A DNA stretch of 64,000 nucleotides from Aquatica leii (taxonomy: Eukaryota; Arthropoda; Insecta; Coleoptera; Lampyridae). Shown piece after piece: positions 1 through 10,700 of this stretch (positions are counted from its first letter, which is position 1; every line of letters begins with the position of its first letter). The position numbers and the translations under genes were made by a program. The stretch is taken from the NCBI GenBank assembly GCA_035610365.1, contig CM069436.1, forward strand, positions 37,641,117 through 37,705,116, read 5' to 3'. A model generated the notes under the pieces. That model was not told the origin of the DNA and ran no database searches. It was given only the letters and a program-made list of their open reading frames with translations.

Positions 1-1140
1 TGGTCTTCTGGATAAGGCATCAGCGTTCCGATGACTGCTTCCGGCACGGTGTTCTGTGTCGTAGTCATACTCTTGCAGTCTCTCGATCCATCTTGCTACT
101 TGTCCTTCTGGGTTACGGAACTGCAGTAGCCATTTTAAAGCGGCGTGGTCTGTTCTCAGTAAAAATCTTCGTCCATACAAATACTTGTAGAAATGTTCGA
201 TGGACTTAACGACTGCTAACAGCTCTCTCCTAGTCACGCAATAATTCCTTTCTGGCCTAGACAAAACCTTGCTAAAGTACGCGATCACCTTTTCTTGTCC
301 ATCTTGAACCTGCGAAAGGACCGCGCCTATGGCCATATTGCTTGCGTCGGTATCCAAAACAAACTTTCCATCTTCTCGTGGATAACTCAAAATTGGCGAA
401 GTGACTAGGGCCTGTTTTAGTTGATTAAAAGAATTTTCGCAGTCTTCATTCCATCTAAATTCTGCTTTTTCTTCGGTTAGTTTTGTCAATGGTTTGGCAA
501 TATTGGCAAATCCGGGGACAAATCTTCTATAATAAGTGCACAACCCAAGGAAACTTCGGACCTGATGTTTGTCGATTGGTCTTGGCCATGCTTGCACTGC
601 TCGGATTTTGTCTGGGTCAGCCCTTACTCCGTCTCTAGATACGACGTGGCCAAGGTATTGGACTTCCTTCTTAAATACGTGGCACTTCTTTGGGCTCAGT
701 TTGAGGTTAGCCCCACGTAATCTCTGGAACACTTCCTTCAAGTTGTTTAAGTGCTCTTCAAACGACCTTCCAACCACGATCACGTCGTCCAGGTAGACCA
801 AGCACGTCTTCCAAGACAATCCGCGCAAGATGGTCTCCATTAAACGCTCGAACGTTGCAGGAGCGTTACACAGGCCGAAGGGCATTACAGTGAACTGCCA
901 CAAACCAGTTCCGATCGTAAAAGCTGTTTTTTCACGATCCTTGGGTTCTAATTCTACCTGCCAGTATCCACTCTTTAAATCTAACGTAGAAAACCACTGG
1001 GATCCTGACAGGGTGTCTAGCGTATCGTCAATTCTGGGTAAAGGGTAGCTGTCCTTTTTGGTCACGTCGTTTAGCTGCCTGTAGTCTACGCAAAACCTCG
1101 TAGATCCATCCTTCTTCTTCACGAGTACCACTGGGGATGC

Positions 1141-3459
1141 TCATGGACTACTTGAAGGTTCAATCACGCCTTCTCTCTCCATATCCGTAATTATTTGTTC
1201 GGCTTCTTCTCTTTTCGCCAAAGGAAGTCTGCGTGGATGTTGTCGTATCGGCCGAGCGTCTCCGGTATTAATTTTATGTTTCACCACGTTAGTTCTTCCT
1301 TTGGAGCCACTCTCCAGCGCGAACACATCTTGGTACTCTTGGATCAACACTTTAACTTTAGCCAGCTGGTCTTGGCTGAGGTTTTCGCATTTGGTGGTAA
1401 GAATGTCCAATAGATGTTGTGGACACTTCTTCGGCGACGTATCTTCGTTCGACTTCACGCATCTCACAATTTGTGATACTGGCGTGCATTGGCCTACCAC
1501 GGTCTTCTTTTTCAGCGTTACAGGATCTGAGTTGATGTTTAAGATCCTTACTGGCATCGTCTTCTTTACTCGTACTAAAGTTCTGCCAACGAGTAGTCCC
1601 TTTTCAACTAAGCCGCCCTCCATTGGTTCAATCGCGCGTATGTAGCCTTCCCGGAGACTTCCATCCAGGCGTGCCATCACCACACTTTCAGTCCTTGCAG
1701 GCAGAGTCACGTCTTCACTCAATAAGACTCGCACGGCTGCCTTCTCTGACGAATCAAAAGGAATTTCTTCATTGTCGATCTTCAGGACATCGTTCTTCAT
1801 ATCCAAATGGAACCCATACTTCTTTATCACGTCCATTCCCAGGATAACTTCTTCCGTGATGTCGGCTACCAGTACTTGATGGTCGAGTACTCCATTTCCC
1901 AAACCAATGGTTACTTTGACTTGTCCGTGAGTAGGTATTTCGTCGCCCGTCGCTGTTCGAAGTCGTACTGTTACTGGTGATGTCTTCTCGTTTTCCAATA
2001 AGATGTCAGGACGAATGATGGTCTTCGTCGCTCCCGTGTCAACCAGTAACTGGACGCTTCTCCCATTGATCTTGCCATCGAGATAAATGCTATGCAATTG
2101 CTCTCTAGGCGATGCCATTTGGATTGTAACCTCCGGAGTTTGACTAGATGAGATTACTTTTTGTTTCTTTCGCTCGCCTCGTTCCAAATTTTCGAGGGCT
2201 CTTCTAGTCCTCTTCTTAGGTTTGGTACGATGCCGTCGTACATGGCCTATTTCATCGCAGTTCAAAGCTGTCACTCCTCTTTCCCGAAGTATTCGTCGCG
2301 CTATCTCCTCGATGCTTTCCAGTGTCTGCGCGGGTACTTCTGTAGCACAGCAGAGTCTATGACCACCTCGTTGCGATGCTTGTTTTGCTGCTTCAAACTC
2401 CAAAGCATGCACCAAAGCGTCATCCAATGTCTTCGGTCGAGCTAACCGGAGAGTCTGCTGTGTTTCGCTGTCTCGGAGGCCATCTACGAAAGTTTGAATA
2501 GCTAACTGCTCCAGGAAGGTATCCGGTGCTGTAGGATACGCAAGCCGTGTTAGTCTGGCGATGTCAGCCTCAAACTCTTGAAGACTTTCGGCAGCTTTTT
2601 GAACCCGACTTTTAATTTGAGCTCGATAGACTTGTTGAAGATGGGCGTCTCCGTATCTCATTTCTAATCGTGATATTAAGAGTTCGTAATTTTCTTGCAG
2701 ATGGTCCGGAACAGTTTGTAAAATTCCAAGCGCTTCTCCACGTAAGGACACTATTAAAGACGTCGCTTTCTGCTTGTTGTTCCAACCATTAGCTGTAGCT
2801 GCGGCTTCAAACTGCTTGTGGTAGGTTGACCATGGAACTTTACCATCAAAATTCGGTGGTACAACTTTGAACTTGTGGGTGGTTTCTTCCCGACGGTCCA
2901 TTATTAAATCTTCACTCGTGACACTTCCTTCACCATGGTAATTCATTTGGTTCATTCTTTCTTCAAGCAGTTTCATTCTGTCTTCTATGGTTCTTGAATT
3001 TTCTTTTAACTTCTCTTCTAGTTTGTCTTGTACTTCTTCTATTATGTCATTCATTGAATCGCAAATTTCTTCTTTTAAGTTTAACATGTCTGCTTGGGTT
3101 TCCTCTTGAACAACTTTAATTTGATTTTCTATGCTCGTTCGTATTTCTTCTTTTAAACTTCTAGAATTTTCCAACAACTTTTCTTCTATTTTTCTAGAAT
3201 TTTCTTCCATTTTCTGAGAATGTTCGGAGAGTTTTTCTTCCATTTTTCTAGAATTTTCGGACAGTTTTGCTTCGATTTTCTGAGAATTTTCGCCCATTTT
3301 CCTATTATTTTCTTCCATATTCTTATTCATCGATTCGAGAATTTCAAATATTTTTGAATCCATTTTAACTGCTTGCAAACGCGTCACCGGCATAAATTTA
3401 AATATAACACGAATATAGTTTAAATACACTACTTTTAAAATGCAGTTTTTGTATAACAC
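1141..3459 (-). CDS. gypsy gag-pol N-terminal portion (Gag, protease, start of RT)
   Basis: This is the long open part of the gypsy element. In protein order it has a lysine/glutamate-rich coiled-coil head with repeated EN(S/N)RKMEE-like units (roughly residues 35-170), a Gag domain (about 195-400, with the PPNFDGKVPW motif that opens many arthropod gypsy Gags), a short basic linker, an aspartic protease with the motif LVDTGATKTIIRP (near 2028-2045 in DNA), and the beginning of reverse transcriptase. No CCHC knuckle is obvious; one Cys pair precedes the protease. The real initiator is more likely the internal methionine in MPVTRLQ than the first ATG, since the preceding residues look like leader sequence. 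RT continues in the same direction below 1141. It is part of the fossil element and its products would act in the element's own particle and replication. Confidence 0.9.
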   Translation of the reverse strand: MLYKNCILKVVYLNYIRVIFKFMPVTRLQAVKMDSKIFEILESMNKNMEENNRKMGENSQKIEAKLSENSRKMEEKLSEHSQKMEENSRKIEEKLLENSRSLKEEIRTSIENQIKVVQEETQADMLNLKEEICDSMNDIIEEVQDKLEEKLKENSRTIEDRMKLLEERMNQMNYHGEGSVTSEDLIMDRREETTHKFKVVPPNFDGKVPWSTYHKQFEAAATANGWNNKQKATSLIVSLRGEALGILQTVPDHLQENYELLISRLEMRYGDAHLQQVYRAQIKSRVQKAAESLQEFEADIARLTRLAYPTAPDTFLEQLAIQTFVDGLRDSETQQTLRLARPKTLDDALVHALEFEAAKQASQRGGHRLCCATEVPAQTLESIEEIARRILRERGVTALNCDEIGHVRRHRTKPKKRTRRALENLERGERKKQKVISSSQTPEVTIQMASPREQLHSIYLDGKINGRSVQLLVDTGATKTIIRPDILLENEKTSPVTVRLRTATGDEIPTHGQVKVTIGLGNGVLDHQVLVADITEEVILGMDVIKKYGFHLDMKNDVLKIDNEEIPFDSSEKAAVRVLLSEDVTLPARTESVVMARLDGSLREGYIRAIEPMEGGLVEKGLLVGRTLVRVKKTMPVRILNINSDPVTLKKKTVVGQCTPVSQIVRCVKSNEDTSPKKCPQHLLDILTTKCENLSQDQLAKVKVLIQEYQDVFALESGSKGRTNVVKHKINTGDARPIRQHPRRLPLAKREEAEQIITDMEREGVIEPSSSP

Positions 3460-3683
3460 AAAATTTTAATAACGATCTACTTATTAATATTAAACCACTA
3501 GTGTACGGAAACGAATTTAACTATGATTACACTTTATAAATAAACACGCGTATCTCGAATTTAAGAGTTATTGTCACAATCAATGTTTTTATTATGAAGC
3601 AATATTAGATTACTTAATGGTATTTACACTAATAAAAATCGCGAACAGCTTTATCTATTTACACGTTTTCCACGGGTTTAAAA

Positions 3684-3700
3684 CCGAACACCTGATACCA
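3684..3700 (-). promoter_or_regulatory. primer-binding site of the gypsy element
   Basis: On the minus strand TGGTATCAGGTGTTCGG follows the LTR after three bases. The TGG start is the complement of a tRNA CCA end, as expected for an LTR-element primer site. I do not assign the tRNA species. Confidence 0.7.
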
Positions 3701-3703
3701 ATT

Positions 3704-4167
3704 TGTAACGAATTTATTACTTAAAAACTAGTTTATTTAAAACGACTAAAACTACGTTTACTTATTATAGAAATATGTATACTTTTAAATTGACCGAACT
3801 ACTAAAATCTAATAATAAAACACTTACACTATAATTTATGTATAACCGTTGTATAACACTTAAGATAAGATTAGATAACGTCCTCGGATTTGTTTACACT
3901 ATAAGTCACGTTCACTCGATTCGGTGTACACTGTTATTTATTTAAAACGCCGCGCGTGCTAACGATACGTATTTATTTCAACTTGATAATCTTAATACTG
4001 CATGCTTTCACATTCCAGCAATAACTGACCTACGATTTCCATCTTCGGCTTTTATAGACATCAGCGAATTCTTCTCGATCGTTCCTCACTTTTCGCTATA
4101 TTTTCTAGAAACTAGATAACAGTTCTAGAAGGCTCTTGCATTTGCAAGTAATTTCTCGGACGTTTCA
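3704..4167 (-). repeat. 5' LTR of the gypsy element
   Basis: On the minus strand the stretch starts TGAAACG and ends CGTTACA, giving TG...CA ends and about 464 bp, a normal gypsy LTR length. The inner end lies next to the primer-binding site; the outer end abuts sequence that matches the right arm of the PLE at about 7768. The partner LTR is outside the window, so the exact ends rest on these two junctions only. Confidence 0.75.
4049..4056 (-). promoter_or_regulatory. TATA box in the gypsy LTR
   Basis: TATAAAAG on the minus strand inside the LTR, about 110 bp from its outer end, followed by GCCGAAG. It is the best promoter-like site in the LTR; transcription would start a few tens of bases downstream. 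Confidence 0.55.
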
Positions 4168-4399
4168 ATATAACTAAAAACTAAAATTAAACCATTAGAA
4201 TATAAATAAAAAATACTAACCGAATAAAATAGTTAACAAATTATAAATTAATGTCAATTAAACGTATTTGACAATTTAATACAGTCGACTATATTTAAAA
4301 AATTAATTTAAATAAAGAAAATAGAAAAAGATATCAAACAAATAGAAAAAGGAAAAGAATAAAACTATAGTTTTGAGCTGAGGGATTTAAATTAAACAT

Positions 4400-6240
4400 T
4401 TCATTTAGACAATTTATAGAATCATTGTTAGAAATTCTATTAATTTCAAGAGTCTCTAATGAGTTAAGAAGAGATCCTTTACTACATTCATGTAAAATTT
4501 TGATATTCAAATCTGAAGAAAATGAATGTCCGGAACATAAAATATGGTTGGCAAAAGCAGAGTTAGTGTTATAAATATTTATATTTAAATATCTATTTAT
4601 TAAGTATAAATGTTAATTTAGTCTCGTTTTGAATTTTCTACCTGTTTGACCAATATATGAAAAATTGCAAAAAAACAAGTAAGTTTATACACTCCAAATT
4701 TATGTTAAATTGGTATTTGATCTTTATTATTAACTAAAAATAATTTAAGTGTGTTATGTGTCGAAAATGAAATGTTGATATTAAGTTTTTTAAAAAGTTT
4801 TTGCAGAAATTGAAAACAGTGACCAAAGTATGGAAGAGATCTAAAAACTATTTTATTATTAGTAGAAAAATTGATCAAATTTTTGAATAAATGTTTTATA
4901 CGAATACCATTAATTAATTGAATAGGATAACCATTATTTAAACCAATTTGATTTACAATTTTGTGTTCTTTAGCAAAATTAGAAGTCTATGAAAGTACGA
5001 ACGAAAAGCAGCAGTTTTATGAGAAAAGAGATGGCACGAATTAGATGGAATTACGCAATCTGTATGAGAAGATTTGCAAAAAATATCAAAATTAAAATTA
5101 TTGTTAAACCGTGAAATTTTTATATCTAAATAAGACAAAGAGTTGTTTGATTCAATATCTAAAGTAAATTTTATTTTTGGATGGATAAAATTAATAAAAT
5201 CACCAAAATTATTTAATTCGTCAATGGTACCATTAAAAAGAACTAAGCAATCATCAACGTATCTATACCAAAAAAAATTTGTTCAATATAGAAAAGTTTG
5301 AAAAAATTGTATTTTCTAAATTGTTCATAAAAATTTCAGCTGCTAAAGGTGAAATATTTGATCCCATCGCTAAGCCTGACACTTGTGAATAATATTTATC
5401 GTCAAATTTTGTTTAAATACTAATTCTAATAATGATTATAGATCTAAAATTTGAAATGTATATAGAGAGTTGTTAGAAAAAAGAACATTACGTATAAGAT
5501 TAGTACATTCATCTGGAGGTATTGACGGAAAAAGATTAACTACATCAAAAGATACTAAAATTGATGATGAAGGAAAAGGTATGTTAATAATTTTTTGTAC
5601 AAGGTCACAAGAATTAGTAATAGCATATTTATTATTAAAATTTGTATGTGTTCGTATCATACTATTTAACCAAGGTGCAAGTTTAGAAACAGGCGAATTA
5701 GGAAAAGAAACAACTGGTTTTATAGGGATACAAGGATTATTTAATTTAGGTAGTCCATAAAGTAAAGGAGTAGAAGGATTCATAATTTGAAAAAAAATTT
5801 ATTAGGTTTACCAAGTGAACTAAGAGTAATACTATATTTTTTCAATGATGATTTAAATATAGAAAGAAAAGAGGGATTTGGATCTTTTGACAGAAGATTA
5901 AAGTCGTCATTAGAAAGAAAATCCAAAACTTTATCAACATAGTCAACCTTATTTAAAACAACTACACAATTACCTTTATCTGCTTTTGTAACAACTAAAT
6001 TATTTAATTTTATTTTAGATCTTAAATTTTTACAAGTTTTATAAATAGAATCAAAATTTTTATTAAAAGTATAATTACCTCAAATTCTTTTTAATTTAGT
6101 AAAAATTTTTGTTCTCACAATATTAGCTTCTGGTATTTCTACAAAATTAATAACTTTTTCTACATTAACAGCTAAAAATTCAATATGTTTACGTTGTATA
6201 TTAACTGGAAGATTATATTTAAGACCAGATTTCAATAATG
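4400..6240 (-). pseudogene. PLE reverse transcriptase / GIY-YIG endonuclease, 5'-truncated
   Basis: Reads from about 6240 to 4400 on the minus strand. RT motifs are recognisable throughout: VEKVINFVEIPEANIVR-like N-terminal part, then the thumb/finger block, LVSFDVVNLFPSIPP (fingers/palm), SGLAMGSNISPLAAEIFM, and YVDDCLVLF (catalytic Asp pair). The GIY-YIG part (4640-4860) is badly decayed, better kept in the plus-strand twin. The frame is broken several times, so it is not functional. It belongs to a PLE subfamily different from the copies at 19815-20990 and 52378-55285, which share closer protein sequence with each other. Confidence 0.85.
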
Positions 6241-6242
6241 AA

Positions 6243-6502
6243 ATGGTTTTTAGATCTCTTCCATACTTTGGTCACTGTTTTCAATTTCTGCAAAAACTTT
6301 TTAAAAAACATAATATCAACATTTCATTTTCGACACATAACACACTTAAATTATTTTTAGTTAATAATAAAGATCAAATACCTATTTTACATAAATCTGG
6401 AGTGTATAAACTTACTTGTTCTTTTTGCAATTCTTCATATATTGGTCAAACAGGTAGAAAATTCAACGAGACTAAATGCACATTTATATTTAATAAATAG
6501 AA
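6243..6502 (+). pseudogene. PLE linker and GIY-YIG fragment (inverted twin)
   Basis: An 85-codon open stretch with the PLE pre-endonuclease segment (SLPYFGHCFQFL, NTLKLF) followed by the GIY-YIG core (VYKLTCSFCNSSYIGQTGRKF). It pairs as an inverted repeat with 4640-4858. The frame is cut by the LINE inserted immediately downstream; the PLE C-terminal tail resumes at about 7312. Confidence 0.85.
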
Positions 6503-7311
6503 TCACGGTTAGAGCATGGGTGGACAAAAGGTTAAAATTGTGAATTATGCAGATGATGCTATTCTCCTGGCTGAAACTGAGGATGGCTTACAACGACTGA
6601 CGCAAGCATTCAACACCGCAGCAGAAAAAGTAAATATGCAAATTTCAATTTAAAAAAAACAAAACCATGACTATAGCAAGAGAGCCGCGGAGATGCAAAA
6701 TAGTGAATAATGACAAAATTATCGAACAAGTATCTGAATTTAACTATTTGGGAACTACCATTTCAGCTTATGGGAACTTAAACAGCATTCTAAGACAACA
6801 AGCTAATAAAGCATGTAGAATCGCGGGTGCTTTAACACATACCATCTGGAAAAATAATTGCATATCGACAATAACAAAAACTAGATTATATAAAGCGTGC
6901 GTTAGACCTGTGTTGACTTATGCTGCAGAAACAAGAGCAGAGGCGGAAATAACAAAAAGAATGTATCGAACACACGAAATGAAAATCCTAAGAACAATAA
7001 CAGGAAATACTAATAATAAAAAAAAAAAATAAAAATAATTACTGGACCACCGCAGAAGCAGCGAAATTAGAGAAGAATGTGACGCTATGGATATAGTACG
7101 AGAAGGCGCGGTTGGAACGAACATGTATCCAGGATGGATGACAGCAGGTTGGCTAAGATCACTAGGAATAGAAAACCACATCAAGACGTCTGCCAGGGCG
7201 CCCCTCCAAACGGTGGAAGGAGTGCTGGACGTCCACATCTCAAGAAGCGGAGCAGAATGGGTAGAACAAGCCAAGGGCTTACGACAAGAAGAAGAAGAAG
7301 AAGAAATAGAT
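6503..7311 (+). mobile_element. 5'-truncated LINE tail, RTE-like
   Basis: Encodes the C-terminal end of a non-LTR reverse transcriptase: KTMTIAREPRRCK, VSEFNYLGTTISAYG, ARIxKA-like TRLYKACVRPVLTYAAETR, and a decayed basic tail ending in repeated GAAGAA. The block NYLGxxIS...LTYAAETR is typical of the insect endonuclease-reverse transcriptase group related to RTE. The 3' end is a (GAA)n microsatellite, as RTE-type elements often have. AAATAGA occurs at both boundaries (near 6494 and 7305) and is the likely target duplication. Several stops and shifts make it dead on arrival or decayed since. It interrupts the plus-strand PLE copy and is therefore younger. Confidence 0.85.
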
Positions 7312-7774
7312 ATTTAAATACAAATATTTATAACACTAATTCTGCTTTTGCCAACCATATTTTATGTTGAGGACATTCATTTTCTTCAGATTTGAATATC
7401 AATTTTACATGTATGTAATAAAGGATCTCTTCTTAACTCATTAGAGACTCTTGAAATTAATAGAATTTCTAACAATGATTCTATAAATTGTCTAAATGAA
7501 ATGTTAAATTTAAATCCCTTAATTCTTCTCAAAATTATAGTTTTATTCTTTTCATTTTTTTATTCTTTTGATATTTTTTTTTCTATTTTCTTTATTTAAA
7601 TTAATTTTTTAAAAATAGTCGACTGTATTAAATTGTGAAATACGTTTAATTGACATTAATTTATAATTTGTTAACTATTTTATTCGGTTAGTATTCTTTA
7701 TTTATATTCCAATGTTTTAATTTTAGTTTTTAGTTATATATACTGCCGATGTTAATTGTTATTAGCGAAACATG

Positions 7775-10700
7775 TATATTTTCTTAAAATAAAATATTAA
7801 AAAAATACAAAATACTGTGGAGAAGACTTTAAGAATAATAAAATATTATTTTAAACAAGGCTCCACTTAGAGCAATGAACTACTTCACCAATATTAAAAA
7901 TACATACTTTAATAAAATGTTTGCAAACTTTTCTATTTGTACTAACTCTCCCTTAGACAGTATCAACCCTAGTGTGCTACGATTTACATTAAGAAAAATT
8001 AATTTTTCCTCAGTTGACAAATTTTACCAGATCAACATGAAGCACAAGTTAGTGGATTGAGCAGGGTCTTAAAAAGAAAATGTCTAAAATTAATCATTAC
8101 TTTAATTTTTTAATTTAAGAATTAGCTTACTGCAGTAGCGTCAAATGTTAATTTACAACTGTTAAATTTTTGTTTTAAACTTAAGTGAATCATAACAAAT
8201 TTACATTTTTAATATGCATACAAACATAACAGTAATTTTGAAATAAAATAAAAATATATTCAGTAAAGACAACAAAAAAACATTTTTACATAATAAAAGA
8301 TAAATTAATTAAAATTATAATAATATAAGATAACATACTAAACGCTTACTGTAAATTTAACTAGTTTTTTATTTATCAAATCAACATTTTTATAGTTTAT
8401 TTAACTTAGAATTTTATTAAGTCGTATTTATCAAAATACCAACAGTGTAACTAAAGTTTTAATTTAAAAAATATTTTTTACCGCTTTTAAAGAATTCGGT
8501 TATTTACAAACATAAAGATGTTATTGCAAAACGCATTTCATTAACTTTACAGTATTTCAAAAAAGTGAAATTGCATATTAATTATATTGTAATAACAATG
8601 TTGTAAAGAAACGTCTTATTAAATGTATTTTACGTTTTTATTTTATTATTACGCATAACCTTGTTATAAACTACTGTAAAGTATTGTAACTGCAACTACA
8701 CATCTTTATTAGAATTTTTAATCAAAAAAATCTGGTTCTTGAATAGCTTTAAACGAATACTTTTAAATACTGGAAATTCCTAATTAATAAAGGTAGATTT
8801 ATTTATTTTTATTGCGTCATAATTTTCGATTACGTTTAAGTTAAGACTAGGTCCCCTTCTTTTCGCACATAAACAAAATCAAACAAGATATTTAATAACT
8901 GTCAGTTCCAATATTTAACACTAAACGAAAGTAAAACTTCTAATGTTTATTAGAACGGCACCTTTGAACTTGTCTCATTCGGAACGCATAACTTAATTAT
9001 GATATCTAACTGTTGGTGTTCATTTAAAAGAAAATGTTTATGATTAAGTAATTTTATTAAAATGTTCTATTTGATTTTATGTGAACAGTAATGACAAAGT
9101 TATCGCGAGATGATGTTTCGGTCTTAAGGTCATTCTGTATGTACATATGAACCAATATCAAAGTTAAAACAGTTGTTGCTTAAAAGTGTTGACCTGGTGA
9201 GTTATCTGTTCACTTCTTTTATTCGTAGTCAGTAATATTAATTCAAACTTTCTTTAGTTACAAACACCTTTGTTATTAATCAACGACCACATAAACATCA
9301 CAAACTTATTTTTCACTGATAAATTTTACAAAATTCGATCTTAAAAATATTGAATCAGACAGGTGGATCATATCAAACTAAATTGACGTTGCCATTGCCT
9401 ATGTACTCTAATTTGTGTTAATTTATCAAAAAACCCACGTGCATTCCCTTATTAAGCAGACTTAATAATTGCGTAGTACCTCGGTCTACTATGAGAAAAT
9501 AGGAGTGATTCTTTAAATTAAAATGTTATCTTTTAGAAAGATGTAATTGTAATGGAAATGCATAATTTACGTATAATAAAATTAAGAATTTAGTTAATAA
9601 ATATACAGTTACACAATTATGATGAAACAAATTTGTAAAATATGTTTTACTAAACATTTGCTACTAATTATAATGCATGAAGCAATTTGTAATTTATGAT
9701 AAACCCAAAAGCTAGTCTTACGCAAATCGTTTTTACACTTTTTTTTAAAATTTCATTCATAACTTTTTGTTTGCTGCATCAATATTATTCAGCTCATGCG
9801 TATCGTTTATGTATTTGTTATGTATCTTAAGTAGGTCTTGATCAAGGAGGTATAAGTAAATGCCACGAAAAAACGTGGTTAAAATTAAATAAACCAGCAG
9901 TGATTGTTTATAACATTATATGGTATAATTAATTATATTGCCAATTTGTAATTAACGTTTTTTTTTTAATAAAAACTAAAATAGATGACAATGTTACAGA
10001 CAATTGCAACTGAATGTTAAAGAAAAAATAGCATACAGAAAATTATTAAATATTTTTCAAGTTTACGTTTATCTATTCTAAGTATTGTACTATTTAAAAG
10101 AAGTTATTTAACGTAACCAAATTAGTACGCAATATATTTAAAAATACCTAAAAGTTTTTATGTGATTAATTACAGCACAATTAACATATAGCTTCCAGCT
10201 TTTTTTCGTAAACTAATAAATTTCTTCAGTTGTAAAAAATTTGTTACCAATGTTTTGCAGTATAATTTATTCTTTCTATTAAAATACTCTTGCATATTTA
10301 AAATTAAAGTATTTTAGTTAAAAGAAAAGTAAAAAAGATAAGTACTTTGCAATTGGTTTTAGCTTAGCAAAAAAACAGTAAAATAATAACAAAACATTGA
10401 TTAATAATTTGTTTAACGCTCTGAGTAATTGTCATGCATAATTCAATACTAAAAAAACTTAAAATGTATTAAAAAACGAATCAAAGTTCAAGAACGCCTA
10501 TTACAACGTTGACCGAGTGTGTTACCTCTAAATTTAATTACACTTGCTAGCAACACAATACAAAGAAATTACTGGTAATTAATAATGAATCGAATTTTAA
10601 CTGTTTTTTTTTTAAATTAAATAAAAGGTAATATGCTCATAAAACGCATCAAAATCTACAACTTCCCAATGGTTCAGAAAATGAAAAGACATATACACGT

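Larger units (their letters stand above)
1..4167 (-). mobile_element. Ty3/gypsy LTR retrotransposon, 5' part (LTR, gag, protease, RT, RNase H)
   Basis: Seen: a minus-strand element reading from an LTR at about 3704-4167 toward the left edge, where it leaves the window within or just after RNase H. The integrase and 3' LTR lie outside. Behind the LTR is a primer-binding site starting TGG, then a long gag-pol frame, then RT with its YLDD box near 784-800 and an RNase H stretch at about 150-500. The coding part is much richer in GC than the surrounding DNA and its domains read through almost cleanly, with about one visible break, so I infer a recent insertion. The LTR ends exactly where the arm of the neighbouring PLE begins, so the gypsy probably inserted into that PLE. 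This is treated as a fossil copy. Confidence 0.95.
4168..7774 (-). mobile_element. Penelope-like element made of two copies joined head to head
   Basis: Left copy, minus strand, 6240 down to 4168: in order it encodes the PLE N-terminal region with the motif KADKGNCVVVLN, RT with YGLPKLN (near 5750), SFDVVNLF and the YVDD box near 5248-5268, then GIY-YIG and a C-terminal tail. Right copy, plus strand, from 6243: it starts in the linker before GIY-YIG (VYKLTCSFC, SYIGQTGRK) and repeats the tail, interrupted by a LINE at 6503-7311. The outer about 690 bp (4168-4858) and 6243-7774 minus the LINE are therefore inverted repeats of each other. PLEs are known to carry terminal repeats in inverted as well as direct orientation. 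Both copies have many interruptions. Confidence 0.9.

Noticed and set aside
1195-1847. Plus-strand frames over gypsy gag-pol
   Set aside because: Antisense to the well-supported minus-strand gag-pol.
5470-5760. Plus-strand 96-codon frame
   Set aside because: Antisense to the PLE reverse transcriptase.
7735-7762. Hammerhead in the right end of the first PLE
   Set aside because: CTGCCGATG ... GCGAAAC resembles the motif, but the core spacing is wrong and no stem II is convincing; probably a decayed remnant at best.
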